Shown: positions 1 to 10,377 of the stretch, one piece after another
Layout: each line of letters starts with the position of its first letter
How positions within the stretch are numbered: position 1 is the first letter of the stretch
Assembly (NCBI RefSeq): GCF_900604315.1
Contig: NZ_LR026978.1
Coordinates: 124,001 to 188,000 of the forward strand
DNA length: 64,000 bases
DNA from: [Erwinia] mediterraneensis
GTDB lineage: Bacteria; Pseudomonadota; Gammaproteobacteria; Enterobacterales; Enterobacteriaceae
Direction of reading: 5' to 3'
The notes under the pieces: generated by a model
Databases searched by the model: none
Seen by the model: the letters and a program-made list of their open reading frames with translations, nothing else
What the model was told of the DNA's origin: nothing
Translations under genes and position numbers: made by a program

Positions 1-357
1 CAGGTGGATCACGGATATCGTCTGGAGGGAGATGCCCTGACCCAGGCGGCGATTCAGGCGGCCAGCGCCAGCCATGCCCCTTACACCCGCGCGCACAGCG
101 GCGTGGCCCTGCTTACGCCCTCAGGCCATATTGTCAGCGGACGCTACGCCGAGAATGCAGCCTTTAACCCCAGCCTGCCGCCGCTACAGTCCGCACTGAT
201 CCTGTTGAATATGCAGGGCGAAGATATCCAGCAGATCCAGCGCGCCGTGTTAGCCGAAGCAGAAAATGCCTGCATAACGCAGCGGGACGCTACTTTCGCT
301 ACGCTTTCTGCCCTTGGCTGCCAGGTTATGGATTCTGTCGCTCTGAGCAAAGGATAA
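1..357 (+). CDS. cdd: Cytidine deaminase, C-terminal part (partial at window edge)
   Basis: The reading frame is open from the first base and stops at 355-357, giving the last 118 codons. The protein resembles the C-terminal, catalytically degenerate half of the enterobacterial dimeric cytidine deaminase (about 294 residues), including the typical end around [11 protein letters not shown]. The enzyme hydrolyses cytidine and deoxycytidine to uridine and deoxyuridine in pyrimidine salvage. The zinc motifs (HAE and PCxxC) belong to the upstream half and lie outside the window, so activity cannot be judged. Its position before sanA agrees with the E. coli cdd-sanA neighbourhood, which supports the assignment. 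Confidence 0.88.
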   Translation, partial: QVDHGYRLEGDALTQAAIQAASASHAPYTRAHSGVALLTPSGHIVSGRYAENAAFNPSLPPLQSALILLNMQGEDIQQIQRAVLAEAENACITQRDATFATLSALGCQVMDSVALSKG

Positions 358-524
358 TTCTCTTTTTCCTGACCAACACTTTTGTATTCTTTTATTAACA
401 AAAGCTGTACATCTGCGGGAAATTTCATAGGATCGAGCGCCAGAATTCACTTCACAACGATGAAGGCTGGCGTTACCTTGCCCTGCGTAATGCCAGAAAT
501 AACTGAAACCGGAGCAAATACTGC

Positions 525-2222
525 ATGGAACTCGACTACGAGAGTAAACGTCCTCTTTATATTCCCTACGCTGGCCCGATTTTGTTGGAATTTCCTTTGC
601 TGAACAAAGGCAGCGCTTTTTCCATTGAAGAGCGTAACGAATTTAACCTGAATGGATTGCTGCCTGAAGCGGTGGAATCCATTGAGGAGCAGGCCAAACG
701 TGCCTGGCGTCAATTCCAGGATTTCAAGAACAACAACGACAAACACGTTTACCTGCGTAACATTCAGGATACGAACGAAACCCTGTTCTACCGCCTGCTG
801 GACAATCATCTTGAAGAGATGATGCCAATTATCTATACCCCGACGGTAGGCGCGGCCTGCGAGCACTTCTCAGAAATCTATCGTCGCGCGCGTGGCGTCT
901 TTATCTCCTATCCGAACCGTGACCGCATTGAAGATATGCTGCAAAACGCCACCAAGCAGAACGTGAAGGTGATTGTAGTGACCGATGGCGAACGTATTCT
1001 CGGCCTCGGCGATCAGGGGATCGGCGGTATGGGCATCCCTATTGGTAAGCTTTCCCTTTATACCGCCTGCGGGGGCATCAGTCCGGCGTATACCCTCCCT
1101 GTGGTACTGGATGTTGGTACTAATAATCAGCAACTGCTTAACGATCCGCTTTATATGGGCTGGCGTCATCCGCGTATTACCGGCGAAGAGTATGACGCCT
1201 TCGTCAACGAATTTATCCAGGCGGTAAAACGTCGCTGGCCGAAAGTGCTGCTGCAGTTTGAAGATTTTGCCCAGAAAAACGCCATGCCGCTGCTGGAGCG
1301 TTATCGCGATGAGATCTGCTGTTTTAATGATGACATTCAGGGCACCGCCGCCGTTACCGTGGGCACCCTGATCGCTGCCAGCCGTGCCGCGGGCAGCCGT
1401 TTATGTGAACAAAAAGTGGTGTTCCTCGGCGCCGGTTCCGCCGGTTGCGGTATCGCTGAGCAGATTATCGCGCAGATGAAATCTGAAGGGTTAAGCGACG
1501 AAGAGGCGCGCTCGCGCGTTATGATGGTGGACCGCTATGGTCTGCTGACCGACAAGTTGCCGAACCTGCTCGACTTCCAGAGCCGACTGGTGCAGAAAAG
1601 TGAAAAACTGGCTGGCTGGGATATCACCAGCGACTCTATTTCACTGATGGACGTGGTGCGTAACGCGAAACCCAGCATCCTGATCGGCGTCTCCGGCCAG
1701 CCAGGCCTGTTTACCGAAGAGATTATCCGCGAGATGCATCGTCACTGTCCGCGTCCTGTCGTGATGCCGCTGTCAAATCCCACCTCACGCGTGGAAGCGA
1801 CGCCAGCGGATATTATCGCCTGGACCGACGGGGCCGCGCTGGTCGCCACCGGCAGTCCTTTCTCGCCGGTCAGCTGGAAAGGGAAAACCTACCCCATCGC
1901 CCAGTGTAACAACGCCTATATCTTCCCGGGTATCGGGCTTGGCGTGATCGCTTCGGGTGCCGCGCGCGTCACGGATTCGATGCTGATGACCGCCAGCCGC
2001 GCGCTCGCCGACTGTTCGCCGCTGGTGAACGAAGGTGAAGGCCCGGTGCTGCCGGAAATCAAAGATATTCAGGGCGTCTCTAAGGTGATTGCCATGGAAG
2101 TGGGCAAAGCGGCGCAGCTGGCCGGCGTGGCGGTCGTCACCTCGGAAGATGTGCTGTCACAATCCATTGCCAATAACTTCTGGCTGCCGCAGTATCGCCA
2201 CTATCGCCGCACCTCGATTTAA
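525..2222 (+). CDS. maeA: NAD-dependent malic enzyme (malate dehydrogenase, decarboxylating)
   Basis: This 565-residue protein has the same length as E. coli MaeA (SfcA) and matches it along most of its length. It converts L-malate to pyruvate and CO2 with reduction of NAD. Visible family features are the catalytic Tyr104 in the [10 protein letters not shown] motif, Lys175 in GIPIGK, the metal-binding FEDFAQKNA segment (Glu246, Asp247) with Asp270 in FNDDIQGT, and the dinucleotide-binding GAGSAG at 302-307. The ATG at 525 has a GGAG ten bases upstream. In E. coli the gene lies elsewhere on the chromosome, so its place between cdd and sanA is a lineage difference. It appears to be transcribed alone. 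Confidence 0.96.
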   Translation: MELDYESKRPLYIPYAGPILLEFPLLNKGSAFSIEERNEFNLNGLLPEAVESIEEQAKRAWRQFQDFKNNNDKHVYLRNIQDTNETLFYRLLDNHLEEMMPIIYTPTVGAACEHFSEIYRRARGVFISYPNRDRIEDMLQNATKQNVKVIVVTDGERILGLGDQGIGGMGIPIGKLSLYTACGGISPAYTLPVVLDVGTNNQQLLNDPLYMGWRHPRITGEEYDAFVNEFIQAVKRRWPKVLLQFEDFAQKNAMPLLERYRDEICCFNDDIQGTAAVTVGTLIAASRAAGSRLCEQKVVFLGAGSAGCGIAEQIIAQMKSEGLSDEEARSRVMMVDRYGLLTDKLPNLLDFQSRLVQKSEKLAGWDITSDSISLMDVVRNAKPSILIGVSGQPGLFTEEIIREMHRHCPRPVVMPLSNPTSRVEATPADIIAWTDGAALVATGSPFSPVSWKGKTYPIAQCNNAYIFPGIGLGVIASGAARVTDSMLMTASRALADCSPLVNEGEGPVLPEIKDIQGVSKVIAMEVGKAAQLAGVAVVTSEDVLSQSIANNFWLPQYRHYRRTSI

Positions 2223-2232
2223 TCTCCCTGCC

Positions 2233-2256
2233 TGCCGGATCCTGCGCGATCCGGCA
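2233..2256 (+). terminator. Hairpin downstream of maeA
   Basis: A perfect 9-bp stem (TGCCGGATC / GATCCGGCA) with a 6-base loop lies 10 bases after the maeA stop codon. There is no following T tract, only GCGCTTAAAAAA, so this is an mRNA 3' stabilising hairpin or a weak terminator, not a textbook intrinsic terminator. Confidence 0.4.
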
Positions 2257-2340
2257 GCGCTTAAAAAAGCCTCAGCCAGCCAGCAGCGGCTTGCTTCCCT
2301 GCGGTGCCTCAAGTAGCCTTGTGCCATTAAAACAGTCTGA

Positions 2341-3078
<738 letters not shown>

Positions 3079-3087
3079 TCGTTGCCC

Positions 3088-3114
3088 ATAAAAAAGGCGG
3101 CCCGCAGGCCGCCC
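3088..3114 (-). terminator. Intrinsic terminator of the mgl operon
   Basis: Read on the minus strand this is GGCGGCC, a 4-base loop, GGCCGCC and then six T residues. It lies just beyond the mglC stop codon and ends the mglBAC transcript. The A-rich side faces sanA, so it could also slow sanA read-through. Confidence 0.85.
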
Positions 3115-3132
3115 GATGTGTCGCGCAGATGA

Positions 3133-4143
3133 TTACTTCTTGCGCGCGTATTTCAGGGAATCCAGCGCCACGGCGAAAATAATGATGCCGCCCTTGATGA
3201 TGTACTGCCAGTAAGGGTTCACGCCGATATAGGTCAGACCGTAGTTAATGACGGTAAAGATAATCACACCGGTCACCACGCCCGCGACAGTACCTACACC
3301 ACCGGCAAAGGAGACGCCGCCAACTACACAGGCCGCAATCGCATCCAGCTCATACATAAAGCCGAGGTTGTTGGTCGCACTGCCGATACGGCCCGCTTCC
3401 AGCATACCGCCGAAGGCATAGAACACGCCGGACAGAGCGTAAACCAGGATCAGGTTAAGCGGTACGTTAACGCCAGAGACTTTCGCTGCTTCCGGGTTAC
3501 CACCGATAGCAAAGATGTTTTTACCGAAGCGGGTTTTGTTCCACAGAATCCAGACAAACACGATGGCGATCATGGCGTAGAAGGTGATGTACGACAGTTT
3601 GAAATCGCCGAATTTCAGGAAGCCCTGGGTAAAGCTTGAGAAGCCCGCGTCAAAGCCCGCAATCGGCGAAGCCCCGACGTAATCGTAATAGAGTGAGTTC
3701 ACACCATACACGATGATCATCGTACCCAGCGTGGTGATAAAGGGCGTCACCTTCAGGTAAGCGATCACCAGGCCGTTGATCAGGCCAATCACGGCACCGA
3801 TAGCGCAGACGATCACAATCACCAGCGCAATCGGCATGGTTTCCAGATTGGGAAACACTTTGTTGACGTTTTCCATCGATTGCAGCAGCGTCGCTGCAAC
3901 CACTGCCGCCAGACCCACCTGACGTCCGGCAGAGAGATCGGTACCCTGGGTAACAATCAGTCCTGCTACCCCGAGCGCAATAATGATACGCACAGAAGAT
4001 TGCGTCAGAATATTACTCAGGTTCATTAAGCTTAAAAATGTCGGGTCCTGGAAAATAATAATGGCCAGCAAAACCAGCAGAACGACATAAATGCCGCCCT
4101 CTTTCAGCCAGGTTAGCGCATTCTTTTTTGTAGTCGCTTTCAT
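3133..4143 (-). CDS. mglC: Galactose/methyl-galactoside ABC transporter, permease subunit
   Basis: This 336-residue, very hydrophobic protein is the membrane channel of the Mgl high-affinity beta-methylgalactoside/D-galactose importer. It belongs to the AraH/RbsC permease family, with about ten predicted membrane segments and the conserved stretch IIALGVAGLIVTQGTDLSAG near residue 55. It is the last gene of mglBAC, starting 19 bases after the mglA stop. It should form a homodimer that docks two MglA-type nucleotide-binding halves and receives galactose from MglB in the periplasm. Length and sequence match E. coli MglC (336 residues). Confidence 0.96.
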   Translation of the reverse strand: MKATTKKNALTWLKEGGIYVVLLVLLAIIIFQDPTFLSLMNLSNILTQSSVRIIIALGVAGLIVTQGTDLSAGRQVGLAAVVAATLLQSMENVNKVFPNLETMPIALVIVIVCAIGAVIGLINGLVIAYLKVTPFITTLGTMIIVYGVNSLYYDYVGASPIAGFDAGFSSFTQGFLKFGDFKLSYITFYAMIAIVFVWILWNKTRFGKNIFAIGGNPEAAKVSGVNVPLNLILVYALSGVFYAFGGMLEAGRIGSATNNLGFMYELDAIAACVVGGVSFAGGVGTVAGVVTGVIIFTVINYGLTYIGVNPYWQYIIKGGIIIFAVALDSLKYARKK

Positions 4144-4162
4144 GTTAACAGCCCTTGCTTCA

Positions 4163-5683
4163 TTAAAGGTGTAATGACGCTAAACGCAATATTTCGTTCT
4201 GCGTGGTCGTTTTAGTATCAACAATGCCCGCCACCTGACCGTTGCTCATTACCAGAATACGATCGGTAATGCCCAACAACTCCGGCATTTCAGAAGAGAT
4301 AATAATGATGCCTTTCTCTTTCTTCGCCAGCTCGGCAATCAGCTGATAGATTTCAAATTTAGCCCCAACGTCAATACCGCGCGTTGGTTCATCAAGCATC
4401 AGGATTTCAGGCTGGGTTAATAGCCAGCGACCGATAATCACTTTTTGCTGATTACCGCCAGAAAGCGAACCAATTTGCGTATGATGACCCGGCGTTTTTA
4501 CCCGCATGGAATCGATAACCCATTGGGTATCGCTTTTCATGCGTTTGTTATCCAGCAGACCGATATTGTTTTTATATTTTTTAATATTGGAGATAAGCGA
4601 GTTAAAACCAATATCAAGATAGGCATAAATACCGGTGGAGCGACGCTCTTCCGTCACCAGGGCAAAACCGTGGTTGATGGCTTCATTGGCGCTATTGTTA
4701 TTGATCGGTTTACCGTGCAGCTTAATGGTGCCGCTCGCCTTTTCGCGGATACCAAATAAGGTTTCCACGATATCGGTACGTTTGGCGCCCACCAGCCCGG
4801 CAATGCCGAGGATCTCCCCTTTATGCAGATCAAATGAGACATCGCGAATCGACGGCTGACGCAGCGAGGTGAGATTACGCACTTCCAGGATGGTTTCACC
4901 CGGTACGTTGGTTTTATCCGGGAAGCGCTGGTTCAGGGAACGGCCTACCATCATAGAGATGATCTTATCCATATCCAGCCCTTCCAGCGGCTGGGTGGCG
5001 ATCCACTGACCATCACGCAGAATCGTAATTTCATCACACAGCTGGAAGATCTCTTCCATTTTGTGCGAGATATAGACGATACCGCAACCGCGGTCTTTTA
5101 ATTTACGAATAATGGTAAAAAGATGATTGACCTCTTTTTCCGTCAGCGACGAGGTCGGTTCATCCATAATAACTATCCTGGCATTATAGGAAAACGCTTT
5201 GGCAATTTCGATCATCTGCATTTGCGAGACCGATAAATTCATTACCTTATCGCGCGGGTCGATATTAATATCCAGTTCGTCAAAGATCGCTTTGGTATCG
5301 CGATACATTTTATCCTGATCGACAAACAGGCCTTTGCGCGGATAACGTCCCAGCCACATGTTATCCATCACGGTGCGTTGTAATACCAGGTTCAGTTCCT
5401 GGTGCACCATAGAAACGCCATTTTCCAGCGCCTCTTTTGAACTCTTAAAGTTAACTTCTTCACCCTGAAACAGGATGCTCCCCGTATCTTTACTGTAAAT
5501 ACCAAACAGGCATTTTAATAATGTTGATTTCCCGGCGCCGTTCTCTCCCATCAGGGCGTGAACGGAATGTGGCCGCACTTTTAAATTAACATTATCTAAG
5601 GCTTTTACCCCTGGAAATGATTTTGACACATTCGTCATTTCCAGCAGATATTCACGCTGCGCGGTCGGATTATCACTGGCCAT
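4163..5683 (-). CDS. mglA: Galactose/methyl-galactoside ABC transporter, ATP-binding subunit
   Basis: This 506-residue protein carries two fused nucleotide-binding domains, as in all sugar importers of the RbsA/MglA type. The first half has a canonical Walker A (GENGAGKST, about residues 47-55) and a Walker B with [10 protein letters not shown]. The second half has a degenerate Walker A (GLVGAKRTD) but a normal LSGGNQQK signature and [11 protein letters not shown]alker B. That asymmetry is normal for the family: only one of the two ATP sites is fully active. It powers D-galactose and methyl-galactoside import through MglC. It follows mglB after a 70-base gap holding a hairpin. Confidence 0.96.
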   Translation of the reverse strand: MASDNPTAQREYLLEMTNVSKSFPGVKALDNVNLKVRPHSVHALMGENGAGKSTLLKCLFGIYSKDTGSILFQGEEVNFKSSKEALENGVSMVHQELNLVLQRTVMDNMWLGRYPRKGLFVDQDKMYRDTKAIFDELDINIDPRDKVMNLSVSQMQMIEIAKAFSYNARIVIMDEPTSSLTEKEVNHLFTIIRKLKDRGCGIVYISHKMEEIFQLCDEITILRDGQWIATQPLEGLDMDKIISMMVGRSLNQRFPDKTNVPGETILEVRNLTSLRQPSIRDVSFDLHKGEILGIAGLVGAKRTDIVETLFGIREKASGTIKLHGKPINNNSANEAINHGFALVTEERRSTGIYAYLDIGFNSLISNIKKYKNNIGLLDNKRMKSDTQWVIDSMRVKTPGHHTQIGSLSGGNQQKVIIGRWLLTQPEILMLDEPTRGIDVGAKFEIYQLIAELAKKEKGIIIISSEMPELLGITDRILVMSNGQVAGIVDTKTTTQNEILRLASLHL

Positions 5684-5717
5684 AATTTACCTGGCTAAAA
5701 AAAGCGTTGGTCACGAG

Positions 5718-5743
5718 AAAAAGGCGCGGCCTGAGACCGCGCC
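5718..5743 (-). terminator. Intercistronic hairpin between mglB and mglA
   Basis: On the minus strand a 7-bp GC stem (GGCGCGG / CCGCGCC, 7-base loop) is followed by a run of five T residues. It sits between mglB and mglA. By analogy with other binding-protein operons it probably terminates part of the transcripts or protects the mglB 3' end, so that MglB is made in excess over MglA and MglC. Confidence 0.7.
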
Positions 5744-5753
5744 CGGAACTGTA

Positions 5754-6749
5754 TTATTTCGTGAACTGCGACAGATTGTCTTTATCAACGGCAACGTAAG
5801 GAACGCGGACAATTTTGTCAGCAATCTTAAAGCTGGTACCTTCGGTAGCAGGTTTGCCATCCGCCAGGTTCTTCGCAATGTCCAGCGTGGCTTTCGCCTG
5901 GTTTTCCGCATCGTTCAGCACGGTACCCACCATAGCGCCTGATTTCACCAGCGCCATCGCTTCTGGTAAGGCATCTACGCCAAACACCGGAATAGAGGTT
6001 TTATTGTGTGCTTTCAGCGCTTCAACGGCACCCATCGCCATCGCATCGTTGTTGGCGATAACCACTTCGATTTTGTTGGCATTCGGGCCGGACAGCCAGG
6101 CGTCTACTTTATCTTTCGCCTGCGCGGTATCCCACATCGCGGTATCCATAGCTAACTGCTGGGTTTTAATACCCGACTTGTTCAGCGTATCGATAACATA
6201 TTTGGTACGCGCTTCCGCATCAGGGTGGCCCGGCTCGCCTTTCAGCAGCACAAACTGAATCTGACCATCTTTGTTCAGATCCCAGGCTGGCGTGGCTTTC
6301 CAGTGCTTCTCAATCAGCTGGCCCTGAATAATGCCTGACTCTTTAGAGTCGGTGCCCACATAATACGCTTTGTCATAACCGGCCAGCACTTTGGCGTTGG
6401 GCTCTTTGTTAAAGAACACCACCGGCACGTCGTTGCTGCGTGCTTTATCAACCACTACCGCAGCCGCAGCCGGGTCAACCAGGTTAATCGCCAGCGCTTT
6501 CACGCCTTTCGCCATCAGCACGTCGATCTGATCGTTCTGTTTGGATTGGTCGTTCTGTGAGTCATTCATCAGTAACTGAACGCCACCCAGCGCTTTGGCT
6601 TCTTTCTCAATATCTTTGCGCACCATCGACATAAAGTTATCGTCATATTTGTAGATGGTAACGCCGATGCGGGTGTCCGCTGCCTGTGCAGTTGCGCCAA
6701 ACATCATGCTGGCAACCAATGCTGTGAGCGTGAAAACCTTCTTATTCAT
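5754..6749 (-). CDS. mglB: D-galactose/D-glucose periplasmic binding protein
   Basis: The 331-residue precursor has a Sec signal peptide (about residues 1-23, ending ATAQA before ADTRIGV) and then the periplasmic-binding-protein type I fold. The calcium-binding loop DLNKDGQIQ of the E. coli galactose-binding protein is conserved. The protein captures D-galactose and D-glucose for MglAC and in E. coli also presents them to the Trg chemoreceptor. The start at 6749 is chosen over upstream in-frame codons because it begins MNKKVFTLT, carries the signal peptide, and is preceded by CCGGAGATACC. It is the first gene of the operon, driven from a promoter about 250 bases upstream. Confidence 0.96.
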   Translation of the reverse strand: MNKKVFTLTALVASMMFGATAQAADTRIGVTIYKYDDNFMSMVRKDIEKEAKALGGVQLLMNDSQNDQSKQNDQIDVLMAKGVKALAINLVDPAAAAVVVDKARSNDVPVVFFNKEPNAKVLAGYDKAYYVGTDSKESGIIQGQLIEKHWKATPAWDLNKDGQIQFVLLKGEPGHPDAEARTKYVIDTLNKSGIKTQQLAMDTAMWDTAQAKDKVDAWLSGPNANKIEVVIANNDAMAMGAVEALKAHNKTSIPVFGVDALPEAMALVKSGAMVGTVLNDAENQAKATLDIAKNLADGKPATEGTSFKIADKIVRVPYVAVDKDNLSQFTK

Positions 6750-7060
6750 GGTATCTCCGGTTTTTTTGCAGGGTATTCTTGCTCTGTGACTCCGGGATGG
6801 AGAACAGAGCAATCGGTAAAAACGATCGGTCAGGCGGAACGCTATGCAATGCTGCGTGATGCCGCTGGACCCCGGTTCAAATCCTGACTTCCCTGTGCAT
6901 TACCCCTTCCTGAAAGCTGCTGTGCACCCTTGCTGTTTGTTACTGCAACCAGACTGCCAGGTGCCTGTGGCGTTACATAATGTTTCAGTCCGGTAAGATG
7001 CTGTCATCATAGAGAGCGCCCTGTTAATTAACTGTGAATGTAATCACAGATTGAAAACGG
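6750..7060. promoter_or_regulatory. mglB leader and promoter region
   Basis: These 311 bases lie between galS and mglB and hold no gene. On the minus strand TATGAT at 7011-7006 is a good -10 element, placing the start of transcription near 6999 and leaving a leader of about 250 bases. The CRP site just upstream is centred near -41.5 and the Gal operator near -59.5, the same layout as known for E. coli mgl. I see no small ORF or riboswitch fold in the leader. Confidence 0.75.
7033..7048 (-). promoter_or_regulatory. CRP-cAMP binding site for mglBAC
   Basis: TGTGA-N6-TCACA is a perfect match to both CRP half-sites. Its centre is 41.5 bases upstream of the start predicted from the TATGAT -10 box, so it is a class II activator site overlapping the -35 region. 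Confidence 0.88.
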
Positions 7061-7066
7061 TTACAT
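7051..7066 (-). promoter_or_regulatory. GalR/GalS operator upstream of mglB
   Basis: On the minus strand this reads ATGTAACCGTTTTCAA, fitting the GalR/GalS consensus GTGNAANCGNTTNCAC in its core. It overlaps the last codons and stop of galS (stop at 7061-7063). A near-identical copy stands in front of galS at 8203-8218. Confidence 0.82.
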
Positions 7067-8101
7067 GGAGGAATCGCCTGAATTAGTGACCAACTCCACA
7101 TTTTGCCGGGCTGCCACGGAATGGCGACGTACCAGTGTCGGCATAAAGCAGTGGCTGGCGTCAGGATCCAGCTGTCCCGCCGCGCCTTTCAGCGCCAGTT
7201 CGGTGGCCAGTTTTGCCATAGAAACAATAGGATAACGGATGGTGGTCAGTTGCGGATCGGTATAACGTGAAATGGGAATATCATCAAAGCCGATGACAGA
7301 AAAATGCTGTGGCACCTGAATGCCGTTATCCTTTAAGGCTGTCAGCGCACCCGCCGCCATGCCATCGTTATAGGTAAATACCGCCGTTAAATGCAGGTTG
7401 CGCCCGAGCAACTCCACCATTGCCGCTTCACCGCCCTGCATATCGGGCTCGGCGCTGGCAATCCAGCCCTCCGGCGGCGTAATGCCCTGCTCCGCCAGCG
7501 CCTGCAACCAGCCGGTGCGCCGCTGGTCGGCATCTTCAATCGCATGCGCCGAACAAAGATAACCGATACGCTGATGTCCCTGCTGCAGCAGCATGCGGGT
7601 CGCCATCAGCGAACCGGTGACGTTATCCAGACAGACGCAGCGATGTTCATAGCCGGGCACGCTGCGGTTAATCAGCACCATACCGGGCACCTGCTCCATA
7701 AAATCAGCCAGCTCCGCGTCAGAAAGGGTTTTGGCATGCACTACCAGCGCGTTACAGCGCTGACGCATCAGAACCTCGATAGCGTGACGCTCTTTCTCCT
7801 CCTGATGCCAGGAGTTACTGATAAGAACATGTTTTTGCATGCGCTGAGCCACGGTATCCACTGCTTTTACCAGCGCGCCAAAGAAGGGATCGGACACATC
7901 CATCACCACCACGCCAATGGTGTCACTGACCTGAGTAGCCAGCGCCTGCGCGTTGGCATTTGGGCGATATCCGAGAGATTCAACAGCTTGCAGGACGACT
8001 TCACGGGTTTCCGGCGTGACGACACTGCTGTTGTTCAGTACGCGCGAGACGGTCGCTACCGACACGCCCGCCTGACGAGCTACATCACGAATTGTTATCA
8101 T
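7061..8101 (-). CDS. galS: LacI-family repressor of galactose transport (isorepressor GalS)
   Basis: The 346-residue protein has an N-terminal LacI-type helix-turn-helix ([20 protein letters not shown], residues 3-22), a hinge helix around residue 50, and a periplasmic-binding-protein-like effector domain. It matches GalS/GalR, which bind D-galactose or D-fucose and release the operator. Its position immediately upstream of mglB in the same direction points to GalS. It should repress mglBAC and itself: Gal operators lie at 7051-7066 and 8203-8218. GalR has the same fold, but the genomic position favours GalS. Confidence 0.94.
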   Translation of the reverse strand: MITIRDVARQAGVSVATVSRVLNNSSVVTPETREVVLQAVESLGYRPNANAQALATQVSDTIGVVVMDVSDPFFGALVKAVDTVAQRMQKHVLISNSWHQEEKERHAIEVLMRQRCNALVVHAKTLSDAELADFMEQVPGMVLINRSVPGYEHRCVCLDNVTGSLMATRMLLQQGHQRIGYLCSAHAIEDADQRRTGWLQALAEQGITPPEGWIASAEPDMQGGEAAMVELLGRNLHLTAVFTYNDGMAAGALTALKDNGIQVPQHFSVIGFDDIPISRYTDPQLTTIRYPIVSMAKLATELALKGAAGQLDPDASHCFMPTLVRRHSVAARQNVELVTNSGDSSM

Positions 8102-8183
8102 GCAATTGTTCCACAGAGGAAAAATGCGCGTAGCGCCTGATAAGATAATGAGCGCTATTTTGTCAGGCGCATCAACTGCACAG

Positions 8184-8199
8184 CGTGAAACAGGTCACA
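8184..8199 (-). promoter_or_regulatory. Probable CRP site upstream of galS
   Basis: CGTGA-N6-TCACA matches the CRP consensus in nine of ten half-site bases. It lies 83 bases upstream of the galS ATG and four bases from a Gal operator, repeating the CRP/operator pairing seen before mglB. Confidence 0.7.
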
Positions 8200-8202
8200 C
8201 GA

Positions 8203-8218
8203 ATGAAAACGGTTACAT
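8203..8218 (-). promoter_or_regulatory. GalR/GalS operator upstream of galS
   Basis: The plus-strand sequence ATGAAAACGGTTACAT differs by one base from the operator at 7051-7066. It should mediate autoregulation of galS. Confidence 0.8.
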
Positions 8219-8248
8219 ACAATTATGTGACCTTTGTGATGGAGGTCA

Positions 8249-9409
8249 TCATCTGAGGGGGGCGTTATCGCGGGTCGTTCCAGCGGAATGCTGTGTCAGC
8301 CAGCGCCACAGCCACTCCAGCGGCCCCTGCGGGAAATAGCGCAGCCAGATCACCGAGAAAAGCAGGTTGACCAGCCAGATAGCCGGTACAAAGACAAGCA
8401 GCGTCAGGCGATCAAAATGCAGGAACAGCTGGAAGCGGTAGAACAGCGTGGTGCAGATCAGCGTCTGCAGCAGATAGTTGGTCAGCGCCATGCGTCCCAC
8501 GCACTGTATCGCATAGCTGATGCGCCAGCGGGCAATCTGCGGCCACCAGGCAAAGCAGATCGCCGCATAACCCAGGCTGATAAAAGGACTGGAGAGATCG
8601 CGCGGCACCTGCAAAAAGAACCCGCTCCAGCGAAACGCCCACTCCAGCTGCCACTGGGCGATAACGCCAGGCACGGCGATCAACCAGCCCAGCGTCAGCA
8701 GCAGCAGCGCACTGCGTCGGTAGTGCTGCGGACTAAACTCCCCTTTCAGCCAGCCGTTGCGCATCAGAGCCGCGCCGATCATCATCAGCCCGGCCAGCTG
8801 CCAGCCATATTGCGACGCCAGCGCCATCAGGCCGGAAGCGAGCTGATCAAGACGCTGCTGAAAGGCCTGCCAGCCGCCGTTCAGCTTCCAGTCGCGCTCC
8901 AGCGCCAGTTCTGTCGCGCCCGGCAGCCACCCGCTGCCGCCATAGGGGCTGGAGATCATACCAAACACCAGCAGCACGCCGCAGCCGGTCAGATAAAGTA
9001 GTATGCCGGTCTGCAGCAGCGATCGCGTCGAGGGCACATCGCGTATCACCCGCCAGGCAATCAGACCGATGATGCCGTAATCCAGCAGGATATCCCCTTC
9101 CCAGAAGAAAAGGGTATGAATAAGACCAAACAGCACCAGCCAGGTGAGACGGGCGCTCAGCCAGCGCGAGCCACGCGGCAACTGCAGCTGCAGCCCGCCA
9201 CCAAACAATAGCGCAAACAGGGTGAGGAATTTCAGCTGCGCCAGCGTATCCATGATGCCCCATGTCCAGGCATCAGCCGCGGTGATCTGGCCTTGCCAGG
9301 CGGGATTCAGATAGGCGGCGGCGGGCAGACCGAAACCGACAATATTAAGTAACAGGATACCGAGAACGGCACAACCACGAATGAAATCCAGCGCAAGATA
9401 GCGTTGCAT
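8249..9409 (-). CDS. yeiB: YeiB, DUF418 polytopic inner membrane protein
   Basis: The 386-residue protein starts MQRYLALDFIRGCAVLGILL, the acyltransferase-3-like opening of DUF418 proteins, and has about ten predicted membrane segments. E. coli YeiB is 385 residues and sits in the same place, downstream of folE. Its biochemical role is unknown; some DUF418 proteins have been proposed to act in transport or modification of small molecules. It starts 56 bases after the folE stop, with no terminator between, so folE and yeiB are probably one transcript. Confidence 0.9.
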   Translation of the reverse strand: MQRYLALDFIRGCAVLGILLLNIVGFGLPAAAYLNPAWQGQITAADAWTWGIMDTLAQLKFLTLFALLFGGGLQLQLPRGSRWLSARLTWLVLFGLIHTLFFWEGDILLDYGIIGLIAWRVIRDVPSTRSLLQTGILLYLTGCGVLLVFGMISSPYGGSGWLPGATELALERDWKLNGGWQAFQQRLDQLASGLMALASQYGWQLAGLMMIGAALMRNGWLKGEFSPQHYRRSALLLLTLGWLIAVPGVIAQWQLEWAFRWSGFFLQVPRDLSSPFISLGYAAICFAWWPQIARWRISYAIQCVGRMALTNYLLQTLICTTLFYRFQLFLHFDRLTLLVFVPAIWLVNLLFSVIWLRYFPQGPLEWLWRWLTQHSAGTTRDNAPLR

Positions 9410-9465
9410 GCAGCATCCTGTTTCAGTGAAAACGGGCGACAGGGGATCGCCCGGAAAGTACGTGC

Positions 9466-10131
9466 TTAGTTGTGGCGTACCGCGCGCAGGAATTCCTGAC
9501 GGGTATTCTGGCTCGATTTAAACAGGCCGCCCAGCGAGGTGGTGGTGGTGGCGCTGGTAGCATCCTGGATACCGCGCGCCTTGACACAGTAGTGCACCGC
9601 GTCGATAGAGACCGCCACGTTGCTGGTGCCGAGCAGGGTTTGCAGGGCAATAAGGATCTGCTGCGTCAGACGCTCCTGCACCTGTGGACGCTGAGCGAAG
9701 AACTGCACGATACGGTTAATTTTGGAAAGGCCGATCACTTTCTCTTTCGGGATATAGGCGACGGTGGCTTTGCCATCAATAGTGACAAAATGGTGTTCAC
9801 AGGTACTGGTCAGGGTGATATCCCGTACCGTTACCATCTCATCCACCTTCATTTTGTTTTCAATCAGGGTGATTTTCGGGAAATTCGCGTAATCGAGGCC
9901 GGAGAAAATTTCATTCACATACATTTTGGCGATGCGATGCGGTGTTTCCATCAGGCTGTCATCTTCCAGATCGAGATTCAGTAGCTGCATCACCTCGGTC
10001 ATATGGCTGGCAATCAGGCGCTTGCGGGTTTCGTCGTCCATGTCACGCGCAGGCGCACGTAGCGGGGTTTCCAGGCCACGCGCCAGCAGTGTTTCATGAA
10101 CCAGGGCGGCTTCCTGACTAAGGATGGTCAT
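9466..10131 (-). CDS. folE: GTP cyclohydrolase I
   Basis: The 221-residue product equals the E. coli enzyme (222). It converts GTP to 7,8-dihydroneopterin triphosphate, the first step of folate synthesis, as a cytosolic homodecamer. Zinc ligands and active-site residues are in place: Cys and His in [12 protein letters not shown] and the distal Cys in [11 protein letters not shown]. The start is taken at 10131 ([13 protein letters not shown]), giving the usual N-terminus; a longer frame reaches 10230 but has no conserved sequence. A purine-rich stretch (GAGAAAAAGAG) directly precedes the ATG. Confidence 0.96.
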   Translation of the reverse strand: MTILSQEAALVHETLLARGLETPLRAPARDMDDETRKRLIASHMTEVMQLLNLDLEDDSLMETPHRIAKMYVNEIFSGLDYANFPKITLIENKMKVDEMVTVRDITLTSTCEHHFVTIDGKATVAYIPKEKVIGLSKINRIVQFFAQRPQVQERLTQQILIALQTLLGTSNVAVSIDAVHYCVKARGIQDATSATTTTSLGGLFKSSQNTRQEFLRAVRHN

Positions 10132-10377
10132 CTCTTTTTCTCTCCGACAGGTGATGCACCCGCCGGACAGACCAGCGGGCAGTAGTTCTGAGGCTGTATT
10201 GTGAAACACTCTGCGCAGGTAATCCAGCAATCAATCTGATTGGCGCGAAAGCTTTTCATGATGCCTGGCAGCAGCGCATCTGGGGTTAAACGCTTTCCCC
10301 TTGCCTGGCGACGGGCAGGCGGTTAAACTCACAGAATGTGAATAATCACCCACAAGTTGTTTACGAGAAAAGAATAG

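Noticed and set aside
4163..5683. Second Walker A of MglA damaged by mutation
   Set aside because: The degenerate second ATP site is normal in sugar-importer ATPases of this type.
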